Below, in pieces: positions 33,387-42,572 of a DNA stretch of 64,000 bases. Numbering within the stretch: position 1 is the stretch's first letter; each line of letters begins with the position of its first letter. This DNA is from Nocardia suismassiliense (lineage in GTDB: Bacteria; Actinomycetota; Actinomycetes; Mycobacteriales; Mycobacteriaceae): contig NZ_LT985361.1 in the NCBI RefSeq assembly GCF_900269665.1, forward strand, positions 3,420,802 to 3,484,801. Reading direction: 5' to 3'. The position numbers were made by a program, and so were the translations under genes. The notes beneath the pieces are model-generated. The model was not told where the DNA came from. It saw only the letters and a program-made list of their open reading frames with translations, and did no database searches.

Positions 33387-35828
33387 ATGAAACTGCCTGA
33401 ACTTCCCGATCTGCCGGTCCGCGGCGCGCTCGACCACATCGTCGCGACGTTGGCCGAGCGCGAGACCGCGGTGCTGGTCGCGCCGCCGGGGACCGGGAAA
33501 ACGACCTTGGTGCCGTTGGCGTTGGCCGCGGGGACCGGCGGGCGGGTGCTGGTGGCGGAGCCGCGACGGTTGGCGGCTCGGGCCGCGGCGGGGCGGATGG
33601 CTGCGTTGCTGGGGGAGTCGGTCGGCGAGACCGTCGGGTACTCGGTCCGCGGGGATCGGCGAGTCGGGAAACAGACCCGCATCGAGGTCGTCACGTCGGG
33701 GTTACTGGTGCGACGGTTGCAGGGCGATCCCGAGTTGGCGGGCGTGGACGTTGTTGTCCTCGACGAATGTCATGAACGGCATCTCGACGCGGACCTTCTG
33801 CTGGCGTTGCTGCTCGACGCGCGGGCCGGGTTACGGCCGGATCTGCGGGTGCTGGCGACCTCGGCGACCGTTGCGGCGGACCGGCTTTCGGTGCTGCTGG
33901 GCGGAGCACCGGTGCTGGAGGTTCAGGGTCGGGCTTATCCGGTTGATCTGACGTATGTTCCGCCGCTACCCCGGGAACGGGTGGAAGCGCAGGTCGCGCG
34001 CGCCACCCGGGCTGCGCTCACCGGCACCGAGGGTGACGTGCTCGTCTTCCTGCCCGGTGCCGCCGAAATACGCCGGACGACAGCACTTCTCAGCGACGTG
34101 AACGGGGTGGACGTGGTTCCGTTGCACGGCAGGCTTTCCGCCGCCGGGCAGGACACGGCGTTGCGGCCCGGGTCGCGGCGTCGCGTGGTGTTGTCCACGG
34201 CCGTAGCGGAGTCCAGTTTGACGGTCCCCGGTGTGCGTGCGGTGGTGGATTCGGGACTGGCTCGGGTGCCACGCATCGATCGCGGACGTGGGCTGTCCGG
34301 CCTTGCGACAGTTCGAGTTTCGGCGGCGGTGGCCGAGCAGCGGGCCGGTCGAGCCGGGCGTGAAGCGCCGGGGCGAGTATGGCGATGCTGGCCGGAACAC
34401 GAACACAGCACGCTGCCCGCCTATCCCGAGCCGGAGATTCGAACGGCGGATCTGACGCGGCTGGCATTGGAGCTGGCCTGCTGGGGCACGGCCGACGGCC
34501 ACGGCCTCGCCTGGTGGGATGCCCCGCCGCCCGGCGGGTTGGCGGCGGGCCGAGAGGTGTTGCGCGCGTTGGGAGCCGTGGACGACGACGGCGCGGTGAC
34601 CGACCGTGGGCGGCGCATCGCCCGGATCGGGTTGCATCCCCGGTTGGCGCGGGCGCTGCTCGACGGAGCGCCCGTGGTCGGTGCGCGGGCCGCCGCGGAA
34701 GTGGTCACCGTACTCGACGACGACACGCTCATCGCCGGAGTCGATCTGGCCGCCGGTCTGCGGGTGCTGCGCCGCGAGCGACCGGCGCGCTGGCAGCGTG
34801 AGGTCGAACGACTGGCCCGCTTGGTCGATGCGTCGGACGGCGCGGACGACCCGGCTTTCCTGGTGGCACTGGCTCATCCGGAGCGCCTGGCGCGCCGCCG
34901 CAGTGCGGGATCGGCGAGCTATCTCATGGTCGGCGGTACCGCGGTGACACTGCCGCACGGTTCGGGACTGGGTGATGCGGAGTGGCTGGCGGTCGGTGTC
35001 GCGACTCGCGATCCGGGTCGTTCCGACGGCTGGATCCGGTCGGCCGCGGTCGCCGATGAACAACTGGCCCGCCGTGCCGCGTCGAACCTGCTGACGACCG
35101 CCGAGGAAGTCGATTGGATAGATGGTGAGGTGGTCGCCCGGCGAATCGAACGACTGGGCGCGATCATGTTGTCGGAGAAACGGATCCGTGATCCCGACCG
35201 CGAGTTGCTCAGCGCTGCGGTGCATCGCGGACTGAGCTCGACCGGCCTTGGCCTGCTGCGCTGGGATGCCGACGCCATCGCCCTACGACAACGCCTCGAA
35301 TTCCTGCACCGCACCCTCGGCACCCCGTGGCCCGCGGTGGACGACGAGTCGCTCCTCACCGCCGCCGACACCTGGCTCGGCCCCGAACTCGCCACCGCCC
35401 GCAGCCGCGCCGACCTCGCCCGCATCGACGCAGGCCAAGCCCTGCGCCGCCTACTGCCCTGGCCGGACGCCACCCGCATAGACGAACTGGCACCCGAACG
35501 CCTCGCCGTCCCCTCCGGCAGCCGCCCTCGCCTCGACTACTCCACCGACCCGCCGGTCCTCGCGGTCAAGGTGCAGGAAGTCTTCGGCTGGACCGAAGCC
35601 CCCCGCCTGGCCGACGGCCGCGTCCCAATCGTGCTACACCTGCTCTCCCCCGCCCAACGCCCAGTCGCCGTCACCGCCGACCTGGCCTCGTTCTGGCACA
35701 CCGGTTGGCCCCAGGTCCGCGCCGACCTCCGCGGCCGCTACCCCAAACACGCCTGGCCCGAAGACCCCACCACCGTCCCCGCCCACCGCGGCACCGCCCG
35801 CAACGCGACCGGCCGACCACGGGGTTGA
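33387..35828 (+). CDS. hrpB: HrpB-type ATP-dependent RNA helicase
   Basis: Encodes 813 aa from ATG 33387 (MKLPELPDLPVRGALDHI). DEAH-family helicase motifs: Walker A APPGTGKTT with Lys38, motif Ia VAEPRRLAARAAA, the box LDECHERH, SATV (motif III), VVLSTAVAESSLTVPGVRAV and QRAGRAGREAPG (motif VI). The second half has the HA2 region and the HrpB C-terminal domain (LDYSTDPPVLAVKVQEVFGW, HLLSPAQRPVAVTADLASFW), which is diagnostic for HrpB against other DEAH helicases. Its cellular RNA substrate is not well defined. It is divergent from the phosphoesterase gene. Confidence 0.92.
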   Translation: MKLPELPDLPVRGALDHIVATLAERETAVLVAPPGTGKTTLVPLALAAGTGGRVLVAEPRRLAARAAAGRMAALLGESVGETVGYSVRGDRRVGKQTRIEVVTSGLLVRRLQGDPELAGVDVVVLDECHERHLDADLLLALLLDARAGLRPDLRVLATSATVAADRLSVLLGGAPVLEVQGRAYPVDLTYVPPLPRERVEAQVARATRAALTGTEGDVLVFLPGAAEIRRTTALLSDVNGVDVVPLHGRLSAAGQDTALRPGSRRRVVLSTAVAESSLTVPGVRAVVDSGLARVPRIDRGRGLSGLATVRVSAAVAEQRAGRAGREAPGRVWRCWPEHEHSTLPAYPEPEIRTADLTRLALELACWGTADGHGLAWWDAPPPGGLAAGREVLRALGAVDDDGAVTDRGRRIARIGLHPRLARALLDGAPVVGARAAAEVVTVLDDDTLIAGVDLAAGLRVLRRERPARWQREVERLARLVDASDGADDPAFLVALAHPERLARRRSAGSASYLMVGGTAVTLPHGSGLGDAEWLAVGVATRDPGRSDGWIRSAAVADEQLARRAASNLLTTAEEVDWIDGEVVARRIERLGAIMLSEKRIRDPDRELLSAAVHRGLSSTGLGLLRWDADAIALRQRLEFLHRTLGTPWPAVDDESLLTAADTWLGPELATARSRADLARIDAGQALRRLLPWPDATRIDELAPERLAVPSGSRPRLDYSTDPPVLAVKVQEVFGWTEAPRLADGRVPIVLHLLSPAQRPVAVTADLASFWHTGWPQVRADLRGRYPKHAWPEDPTTVPAHRGTARNATGRPRG

Positions 35829-35848
35829 GCACTCGCCGCGAGCGAGCT

Positions 35849-35937
35849 CTGTGCTGGCGATGCGGGCCGCCCTCGGAGGTGCTCCCGCGGTCGAATCCTT
35901 CGGACTTCGGGCACCACTGAGTCTCGCCGCAGCACAG
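35849..35937. terminator. Nested inverted repeats between convergent genes
   Basis: CTGTGCTG-GCGA (35849-35860) can pair with TCGC-CG-CAGCACAG (35924-35937); within, AGGTGC and GCACC arms flank a further CCCG/CGGG pair. The structure fills the gap between hrpB (stop 35828) and the convergent SRPBCC gene (stop 35960) and probably acts as a bidirectional terminator or a stable RNA 3' end. Confidence 0.55.
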
Positions 35938-35959
35938 TAGCTTCCCGCCCAGAGTTGGC

Positions 35960-36406
35960 TTATCCGCCATCCGACTCGATCAGGTCACGCAGGGTCGCCA
36001 GGTCGCGAGACAGGTTGCGCCGCAACATGTATGCGAGCAGGGGCCCGAACGCGCGCTGCATACCGTGTGGCGTGACGCGCAGTTCGAGACGGACCAGGCA
36101 CAGGTCAGGTGCCAACGGACGCACTGAACGTGCCCCTTCAGCGTCTGCGCCGGACGTGGTGCGCCAGGTCATTCGAACACCGGGATCGACGGTGCGGACC
36201 TCACCGTCGTTGTGCCAGGTTCGGCCGGCGAGCCGGAGTTCCTCGGCGGTTCGCGTGCCGGGCGTGGCGATGCCCGGCGGGTCCGCGGTCATCGCGACAA
36301 CTCCGGTGCGCCAGGCAGTGTCGTTGGTGTAGTCGGCGAGCAACGACCAGACGGTCGAGGCCGGCCGGTCGATCACCGTCTCCGCGCTCAGGTCGAAGGT
36401 TTTCAT
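35960..36406 (-). CDS. SRPBCC family protein
   Basis: Encodes 148 aa. The start MKTFDLSAETVIDRPASTVW and WSLLADYTNDTAWRTGVV are typical of polyketide-cyclase/START-like proteins, as are the beta-strands RTWHNDGEVRTVDPGVRMTW and the long C-terminal helix (FGPLLAYMLRRNLSRDLATL). It begins with an ATGA overlap with the upstream NTF2-like gene, so the two are translationally coupled and probably work on the same ligand. Confidence 0.85.
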   Translation of the reverse strand: MKTFDLSAETVIDRPASTVWSLLADYTNDTAWRTGVVAMTADPPGIATPGTRTAEELRLAGRTWHNDGEVRTVDPGVRMTWRTTSGADAEGARSVRPLAPDLCLVRLELRVTPHGMQRAFGPLLAYMLRRNLSRDLATLRDLIESDGG

Positions 36407-36798
36407 CGCCGCACCGCCAGCGCCGTCAGCATGGCCGGGGTATCGATGTAAGCGTCGTAACCGGCGATCAGTCCGTCGCGCACGTGCCAGACATGGACCT
36501 CCGGCAGGTCGAACGCGATGCCATCCGGAATGGTCATGCCGGTGGTGCGGCCGACCTGCACCACGGCGTCACCCGCGGCGAACAGCTGCTCGGAGATCAC
36601 CGTGCTGTCGATGTGCGCGAGCAGGGTGGTGAAGAACCGCACCGCGCCGGCGTGTCCGTGATGGTGGCCGCCCCATGGCAGTTCATCGGCCTGATTGATG
36701 TCGATGTCGGGGGCGAACAAGCGTGGGATCACGCCGAAATCGCGGGTGTCGAAGGCTCGATACACCTGCGCTATGAGGTCGAGGCTGGAAGGCGGCAT
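36403..36798 (-). CDS. NTF2/SnoaL-like protein
   Basis: Encodes 131 aa from ATG 36798 (MPPSSLDLIAQVYRAFDTRD) with AAGGAACC upstream; an in-frame ATG at 36879 is less likely. The cone-shaped NTF2-like fold is indicated by FGVIPRLFAPDIDINQADEL, the WGGHHHGHAGAVRFFTTLL helix, GDAVVQVGRTTG and VHVWHVRDGLIAGYDAYIDT. SnoaL-like proteins include cyclases, isomerases and hydroxylase partners. The histidine run (GGHHHGH) could bind metal or substrate. Coupled to the SRPBCC gene by ATGA. Confidence 0.85.
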   Translation of the reverse strand: MPPSSLDLIAQVYRAFDTRDFGVIPRLFAPDIDINQADELPWGGHHHGHAGAVRFFTTLLAHIDSTVISEQLFAAGDAVVQVGRTTGMTIPDGIAFDLPEVHVWHVRDGLIAGYDAYIDTPAMLTALAVRR

Positions 36799-36904
36799 GG
36801 TTGAGGTTCCTTGGTCGCGTCGGCTCGAGTGGCACAGGGGGTGACCGCTCGAATCCACTGTCGCGCCCGGCCGTTTCAATACCGCTACAAAGGAGCACCT
36901 GTGG

Positions 36905-39751
36905 TCAGCGCGTGCCAGCGGACTGTACGAGAGACACCATCTCCGCCCAGGTCATCCGCCTGCCCGCTTCCTCGGCGACACGGCGTTGCTCCTCGTTCAG
37001 GGACCGTTCCATCCGGTCGATGAGATCGGGATGAGCGAAGTGCAGATAGCGGCGCGGATCCGCGCCGACCCGTGCGGAGTGATGGAGGGCGGCCGCGCGA
37101 AGCTGAACCGCCGACTGAGGCGACGCCAACACCAGCAACGCGTAGGCGCCGGCATGAACGGCACCCAGCGCGTCGGCGATATTCGACTGTGCCGCAAAGA
37201 CCTTCAGCGCTCGGTCGATGGCGGCGACGGCCGCACGCGCCGCGGCGGTGTCGTCCACCGACGTCAGAATCGACCAGGCCAGTGCGACGTCGGCCATGCC
37301 TTGACACCATAGGTGGCCGCATTCCGCACTGAGTTGCCGAGCAGCACGTAAGTAGCCGACACCCTCGATACGATTGCCCGCCAACAACATTGCGATGCCC
37401 TGCCCGAACTGAGCGCAGCCGCGGATCCAGTCCGGTGTCGGCAGCCGATCGACTTCGGCGACGAGCCGATCGGCCGCCACCCGCGTCGCCGCCGCGTCAC
37501 CGAGCGCGCTCACCGCGATAGCCCGATACATCAACCCGTGTAACCACAGCTCCCGCTCGGCATCGGCCTTGCCGAGCAGCTCGAGCGCGGCGTCGGCCCG
37601 AGCAACCGCTTCGTGCGGGTCGCCCGCGTGAAAGGACACGATGGACAGTGCGAGCAGCCCACGCACCCGATCCAGGCCTGCGGCGTCCCCGGCCGCGGCG
37701 AGCGATTTCAGGATGAAATTGCGTCCCTCTACCAGAACGCCGAGGCTGCTCCACGCGAAGTGCAATGCCGCCGCGGTCCGGAGCGCCGCCACCGGGCAAT
37801 GCTCGAGGTCGTGTTCGAGTGCGGACTTGATATTGGGCAATTCGGCGGCGAGGGCCCGGTAGGCCGTGCCCGCGTGGTGCCCGGTCAACAACGCGGACTG
37901 TTCGGCCACGAATCCGCGCACCCAGCTCGCGTGCGCGGCCCGCGTCGCCTTCGGGTCGGGATCGGTGACCCGGCAGTACCGGCGCATGGTTTCCAGCAGC
38001 CGGTAGCGCGGCCCGTCGGGGCCGATATCCGCGGTGATGACCGAGCGGTCGAGCAACGACGCCAGCGTGGCGAGCACCCCGGTATCGGTTTCGATCGGGC
38101 GGACGGCTTCGGCGGCCTGCCAGGTGCAGCCGCCCTCGAACGGCCACAGCCGCAACAACATCGCCCGATCGGTCTCCGCGAGATGCTCGACGCTCCAGCC
38201 GATCGCGGCTTGCAGGCTGGCATGGCGCGACAGCGATCCGCGCGGAGTCGGTCCGAGCACATCCATGCGGTCGTGGATGTGTGCGGCGATCCCGCGCAGG
38301 CCCAGCGTCCGTTCCCGGGCGGCCGCGAGTTCGATCGCCAGCGGCAACCCGTCGACCGTTGTGCAGATCTCCCGCGCGGCCGTCAGATCCGAGTCCTCGG
38401 GTTGCCATCCCGGCCGGGCGGCGCGCACCCGATCGAGCAATAACCGGACCGCGGCACCGTCTGTCCCGTCCGCCGCGCGGACCGGCAGCGGCTCCAGCAC
38501 CAGCACCTGTTCGCCGTCGATGCCGAGGGGTTGTCTGCTGGTCGCCAGGATGCGCAGTTCTGGACAGCTGTTCAGCAACAGGATGGTCAGTTCCGCGACG
38601 GGTCCGATGAGGTGTTCGCAGTTGTCGAGCACCAGCAGCCCCGGTCGCAAGGTCAGCGCGCGGCGCACCAGCATGGCCGGGTCTCCGGTGACATGGACCA
38701 GACCGAGTGCGGTGGCGACCGCGACAACGACGCCGTCCGGATCGTGCACATCACCCAGCCGCACCAGCCACCGGTCCGTCGTATTCCCTTCCGTGGCACA
38801 GTATTCGACGGCCAACCGGGTTTTGCCGATCCCCGCCGATCCGACCAGGCTGACCAGCCGTCCCGTCGACACCAGTGCACGGATCTGTGCCAACTCCGCG
38901 CGGCGCCCGACGAACGAGGACAGTGGGCGCGGGATGACCTGCCGCTCCGGCGAGACCGCCACACCTGCCGGAACAGGCGGTGGCGCAGGCGATTCGACCA
39001 GCAAGAGCTGTGGGTCGTGATCGAGCATGCGCTGCTCCAGCTTGCGCAAGGCCGGGCCGGGTTCGACGCCGAGCTCGTCGACCAGTAGCTCTCGTACCCG
39101 GCGGAGCTCGGCCAGCGCCTGCGCCTGCCGACCGCTGCGGTACAGGCCCAGCGCGAGCAATTCCCACCGCCGTTCCCGAAACGGTGTCGCGGTGACCGCC
39201 TCGATCAGATCGGCCACCGCCGCGGCCGTGTGCCCGCCGGCCAGGCGCGCCGCCTGCAGCTCTTCGACCGCGACGTCGCGCAGCTCGACCAGCCGTGCGC
39301 GTTCGGCCGAAAGCAATGGGGCGTCATCCAATTCGAGCCACGGCAGGCCTCGCCACAACGCCAGCGCCGCATCGAAGCAGCGCGCTGCGGCCTCGGTCTC
39401 CGCCGCTGTGAGCAGCCTTACCCCCTGCGCGACCAGATCCGCGAATCGATTGCTGTCGGTCCACTCCGGCGGCACCGCGAGCTGATAGCCGAACTCACTG
39501 CGCCGCAGGCACTCCCGTGCGTCAGGACCGATCGCCGTGCGCAGCCGCGACGCGATCACCCGCATCGTCGCGACGGCCTGCTGCGGTTGCTCCGCCGCCC
39601 ACACCAGCTCGGCCACTGCCGCATCGGGCACCGGACGCCCCACCGTCGTAGCGAGCGCCGCCAGGAATCGCCGCGGCACCCGGCCACCCAGGTCGACGAC
39701 GCGGCCGTCCACCTCGACCACCAGCGGCCCGAGCACCCGGACAAACAGCAC
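36905..39751 (-). CDS. SARP/AfsR-type regulator (HTH-BTAD-NTPase)
   Basis: Encodes 948 aa. An OmpR-like winged helix (residues 1-95: MLFVRVLGPLVVEVDGRVVD, ATMRVIASRLRTAIG) and a BTAD domain (100-245: LPWLELDDAPLLSAERARLV, RQAQALAELRRVRELLVDEL) form a SARP module. It is followed by a STAND NTPase with Walker A GSAGIGKTRLA (Lys310) and LVLDNCEHLI, and a helical C-terminal region. Such proteins activate secondary-metabolism or stress genes by binding direct repeats. The two small SRPBCC/NTF2 genes lie downstream on the same strand (106-bp gap). Confidence 0.92.
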   Translation of the reverse strand: MLFVRVLGPLVVEVDGRVVDLGGRVPRRFLAALATTVGRPVPDAAVAELVWAAEQPQQAVATMRVIASRLRTAIGPDARECLRRSEFGYQLAVPPEWTDSNRFADLVAQGVRLLTAAETEAAARCFDAALALWRGLPWLELDDAPLLSAERARLVELRDVAVEELQAARLAGGHTAAAVADLIEAVTATPFRERRWELLALGLYRSGRQAQALAELRRVRELLVDELGVEPGPALRKLEQRMLDHDPQLLLVESPAPPPVPAGVAVSPERQVIPRPLSSFVGRRAELAQIRALVSTGRLVSLVGSAGIGKTRLAVEYCATEGNTTDRWLVRLGDVHDPDGVVVAVATALGLVHVTGDPAMLVRRALTLRPGLLVLDNCEHLIGPVAELTILLLNSCPELRILATSRQPLGIDGEQVLVLEPLPVRAADGTDGAAVRLLLDRVRAARPGWQPEDSDLTAAREICTTVDGLPLAIELAAARERTLGLRGIAAHIHDRMDVLGPTPRGSLSRHASLQAAIGWSVEHLAETDRAMLLRLWPFEGGCTWQAAEAVRPIETDTGVLATLASLLDRSVITADIGPDGPRYRLLETMRRYCRVTDPDPKATRAAHASWVRGFVAEQSALLTGHHAGTAYRALAAELPNIKSALEHDLEHCPVAALRTAAALHFAWSSLGVLVEGRNFILKSLAAAGDAAGLDRVRGLLALSIVSFHAGDPHEAVARADAALELLGKADAERELWLHGLMYRAIAVSALGDAAATRVAADRLVAEVDRLPTPDWIRGCAQFGQGIAMLLAGNRIEGVGYLRAARQLSAECGHLWCQGMADVALAWSILTSVDDTAAARAAVAAIDRALKVFAAQSNIADALGAVHAGAYALLVLASPQSAVQLRAAALHHSARVGADPRRYLHFAHPDLIDRMERSLNEEQRRVAEEAGRRMTWAEMVSLVQSAGTR

Positions 39752-39790
39752 GTCCCGAGCGTAACCGGCGAGGCTCAGACACGGGCTTTC

Positions 39791-40642
39791 TCAGAGTTGG
39801 CCATCGGCTTCCAGGAGGCGTTTGGGGTGCATGCCGTCGACCTGGCCGATGAATGGTGGATGGATGCTGTAGCCGAGCATGCGGCGGATGTCCTCCGACA
39901 CGGCGCGCACGGTGTCGCGGGTGATCGACAGTGTGAAGGCCTCTTGGGGGCGCAACCACGGTTCGCAGTATTGGGCGGTGACCGCCAAGCGCGGAAGCTG
40001 GGTGCCGTTGGCGCCGCCGCCGTGCCACAGGGTGCCGAGAAAGAACACGCATGAGCCGGCCCGCATCACCACGGGTTCGCGCTCCGACTCCTCGGGCATG
40101 CGATGGCCCCAGCGGTGACTGCCCGCAATGACGTCAGTGGCGCCGTTGTCGGCCGTGAAATCATCGATCGCCCAGATCGTCGCCGCGCCCAGCGCGGCAC
40201 GCGGGCGAGGCAGCGGGTAGAAGCCGTCGTCGGTGTGCAGCATCTGTGCCCGCTCGCCGGGGAGGATGTTGATCACCTGCAGCATCGACAACAGGTAGTT
40301 CGGCAGCAGCAGCCGATCGAGCAACGCCAGGATTCGGGGATGGTCCGCGATCCGATCGCAGGTGCGGGTCTTGTTCAACACGCTGTACACCCGCTGGGTG
40401 GTCGGTCCCTCGAACCTGTTCCGGCCGCGCCGATCCAGCAGCGGCGCTACCGCTTCGCGGATTTCGTCGAGCTCGGGCGGGGTGAGCAGATCGGGCAGAA
40501 TCACGTAGCCGTCGCGCTCGACCGCGGCCAGATCCGCATCGACGGTCGACGTGTCGATGTGTAAGCCGCTGCTCGCGGTCCGGCGATAGGTTCCCGCCAA
40601 GTCGCCTCCCAAGTCTGCCAACGACGACACTTCGCTGTTCAT
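39791..40642 (-). CDS. Phytanoyl-CoA dioxygenase family protein
   Basis: Encodes 283 aa from ATG 40642 with GAGGAG upstream. The Fe(II)/2-oxoglutarate fold shows the metal motif HTDDGFYPLP (His and Asp), the distal His in GTLWHGGGANGT, and the conserved AIDDFTADNGATDVIAGSHRW that precedes it. PhyH relatives hydroxylate lipids or secondary metabolites using oxygen and 2-oxoglutarate. It starts divergently from the polymerase gene. The window does not identify the substrate; the neighbouring SARP (39 bp downstream) raises a link to specialised metabolism. Confidence 0.9.
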   Translation of the reverse strand: MNSEVSSLADLGGDLAGTYRRTASSGLHIDTSTVDADLAAVERDGYVILPDLLTPPELDEIREAVAPLLDRRGRNRFEGPTTQRVYSVLNKTRTCDRIADHPRILALLDRLLLPNYLLSMLQVINILPGERAQMLHTDDGFYPLPRPRAALGAATIWAIDDFTADNGATDVIAGSHRWGHRMPEESEREPVVMRAGSCVFFLGTLWHGGGANGTQLPRLAVTAQYCEPWLRPQEAFTLSITRDTVRAVSEDIRRMLGYSIHPPFIGQVDGMHPKRLLEADGQL

Positions 40643-40882
40643 AGCGGCTCCTCGGGAACATGACTGAATTCGTTGATGATTCGACTGTGGCACGCGCACC
40701 GCTTCGTCGCCTACCACTTCGCAGACCCGCTGGCTCCGGACCTGCTAGATCGCATCAGATCCCCGCACAAATCTGGCTCTTGACCGCCGCGGCCCCCGGA
40801 ATCGTCTGAGTAACAGGAGCGGACACGCGGCTCAGGACCGCTGTCGGGCGTTCGTGTCGGACCTCGGTGCAAGACTCTGGAC

Positions 40883-42550
40883 GTGCGATGGGCGGTGGCG
40901 GAGACGGGTGACGGGGGCGCTCGGCTGTGTCCGCTCGATCAGGACGGGCGGCCTGCGGGGCCGGTGGTGCGGGAGGCGTCGCTGGTCGAGGCGGTGCGGG
41001 CGCGGCCGGAGGTCGAGCGGTGGGTGTGGCGGTCGACGGCGGAGATTTATCGGTCGTTGCTGGCAGCTGGGGTGCGGGTCGAGCGGTGTTATGACGTGCA
41101 GGCGGCGGAGGCGCTGCTGATCGGGCATGAGGAGGGGCAGTCGGGTCAGGCGCGGTCGCTGGCTGCCGCCTGGGCGCGGCTGCACCGGCTGCCGGTTCCG
41201 GCGGATGCGCCTGCGCGGGCGGCGGAGACGCAGCCGTCGTTGTTCGAGTCGGGTCCGGTGCCGCTGCCGCCGGGCACGGACGAGTTCACGGCGCTGCTCG
41301 AGGTGTATCAGGGGCAGCTCGCCCGGACGGCGAAGACTGAACATCCGGAGCGGATGCGGCTGCTCGTCGCCGCCGAGTCGGCGGGCATGCTGGTGGCCGC
41401 GGAGATGTCGCGAGCCGGGATCCCGTGGCGCGCCGACGTGCACCGCGAACTGCTCGACAAGTTGCTGGGGGAGCGCTTTCCCGGCGGGCTGGAACCGCGC
41501 CGGATGGCGGAGCTGGCCGACGAGGTGTCGCGGGCCTTCGGGACGGGCGTGCGGGTCCGGCCGGATCTGCCCAACGACATCATCAAAGCCTTCGCCCGCG
41601 CCGGAATCTTCTTGTCCTCCACTCGGAAATGGGAGCTCCAGCAGATCGATCACCCGGCGGTGGCGCCGCTGCTGGCCTACAAGTCGCTCTATCGGCTGCA
41701 CACCGCCAACGGCTGGTCCTGGCTCGAACAGTGGGTGCACGACGGCCGCTTCCGCCCCGAATACCAGCCCGGCGGCACGGTTTCCGGCCGCTGGACCACC
41801 AATGGTGGTGGCGCGCTACAGATCCCGAAGGTGATCCGGCAGGCGATCCGCGCCGACCCGGGCTGGACGCTGGTGGTCGCGGACGCCGACCAGATGGAGC
41901 CGCGCGTCCTCGCCGCGATCTCGCGCGACCCGGGACTAATGGAGGTCGCCGGTCGCGGCGACGACCTCTACGCCGGCCTGGCGGCCCGGGCCTTCGGCGG
42001 CGACCGCGCCCTCGCCAAAATCGCTCTGCTGGGCGCCATTTACGGCCAGACCTCCGGTGACGCGCTCACTCACATGGCCGAACTCCGGCGGCGCTACCCG
42101 GCGGCGGTGGCCTATGTCGACGAGGCGGCGCGCGCCGGTGAGGAGGGGCGGCTGGTGCGCACGTGGCTGGGTCGTACCTGCCCGCCGGTGTCCGCCGCCG
42201 ACCAAGCCGACCTACCGCAGGAGGAGGTCAGGGGCTACGGCAGCACCGCCGCAGCGCGCGCTCGTGGCCGCTTCACTCGCAATTTCGTGGTGCAGGGCAG
42301 CGCCGCCGACTGGGCACTGCTGGTGCTGGCGGGCCCGCGGCAGGCCATGACCCAGGCCGGGCGCCGGGCGGAACTGGTCTTCTTCCAGCACGACGAGGTC
42401 ATCGTGCATTGCCCGGTGGAAGAGTCTGCGACGGTCGCCGCAGCCATCGCCACCGCGGCCGAGAACGCGGGCCGAATCGTCTTCGGGCCGACGCCGGTAC
42501 GGTTCCCGTTCACGACGGCGGTCGTGGAATGCTACTGGGACGCGAAGTGA
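40883..42550 (+). CDS. Family A DNA polymerase with degenerate exonuclease domain
   Basis: Encodes 555 aa from GTG 40883. The last 380 residues contain polymerase motif A (VADADQMEPRVLAA), motif B (ALAKIALLGAIYGQTSG) and motif C (FFQHDEVIV), plus TVSGRWTTNGGGALQIPK, so the active site is complete. The first 130 residues align in layout with a 3'-5' exonuclease domain (a later YDVQAAEALL segment is reminiscent of its exo II region), but the DxE and other metal ligands are not seen, so proofreading is doubtful. This is the short actinobacterial Pol I-like enzyme, a paralogue of full-length PolA, probably used in repair. Confidence 0.9.
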   Translation: MRWAVAETGDGGARLCPLDQDGRPAGPVVREASLVEAVRARPEVERWVWRSTAEIYRSLLAAGVRVERCYDVQAAEALLIGHEEGQSGQARSLAAAWARLHRLPVPADAPARAAETQPSLFESGPVPLPPGTDEFTALLEVYQGQLARTAKTEHPERMRLLVAAESAGMLVAAEMSRAGIPWRADVHRELLDKLLGERFPGGLEPRRMAELADEVSRAFGTGVRVRPDLPNDIIKAFARAGIFLSSTRKWELQQIDHPAVAPLLAYKSLYRLHTANGWSWLEQWVHDGRFRPEYQPGGTVSGRWTTNGGGALQIPKVIRQAIRADPGWTLVVADADQMEPRVLAAISRDPGLMEVAGRGDDLYAGLAARAFGGDRALAKIALLGAIYGQTSGDALTHMAELRRRYPAAVAYVDEAARAGEEGRLVRTWLGRTCPPVSAADQADLPQEEVRGYGSTAAARARGRFTRNFVVQGSAADWALLVLAGPRQAMTQAGRRAELVFFQHDEVIVHCPVEESATVAAAIATAAENAGRIVFGPTPVRFPFTTAVVECYWDAK

Positions 42551-42572
42551 AGATATTGCTAACTTGGCCACC

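Noticed and set aside
35885..35920. GGTCGAATCC followed by GGGCACCA, resembling a tRNA T-arm and CCA end
   Set aside because: No acceptor, D or anticodon stems can be formed; it lies inside nested inverted repeats.
40643..40882. Search for operators between the dioxygenase and polymerase genes
   Set aside because: No convincing dyad or promoter hexamers found in these 240 bp.
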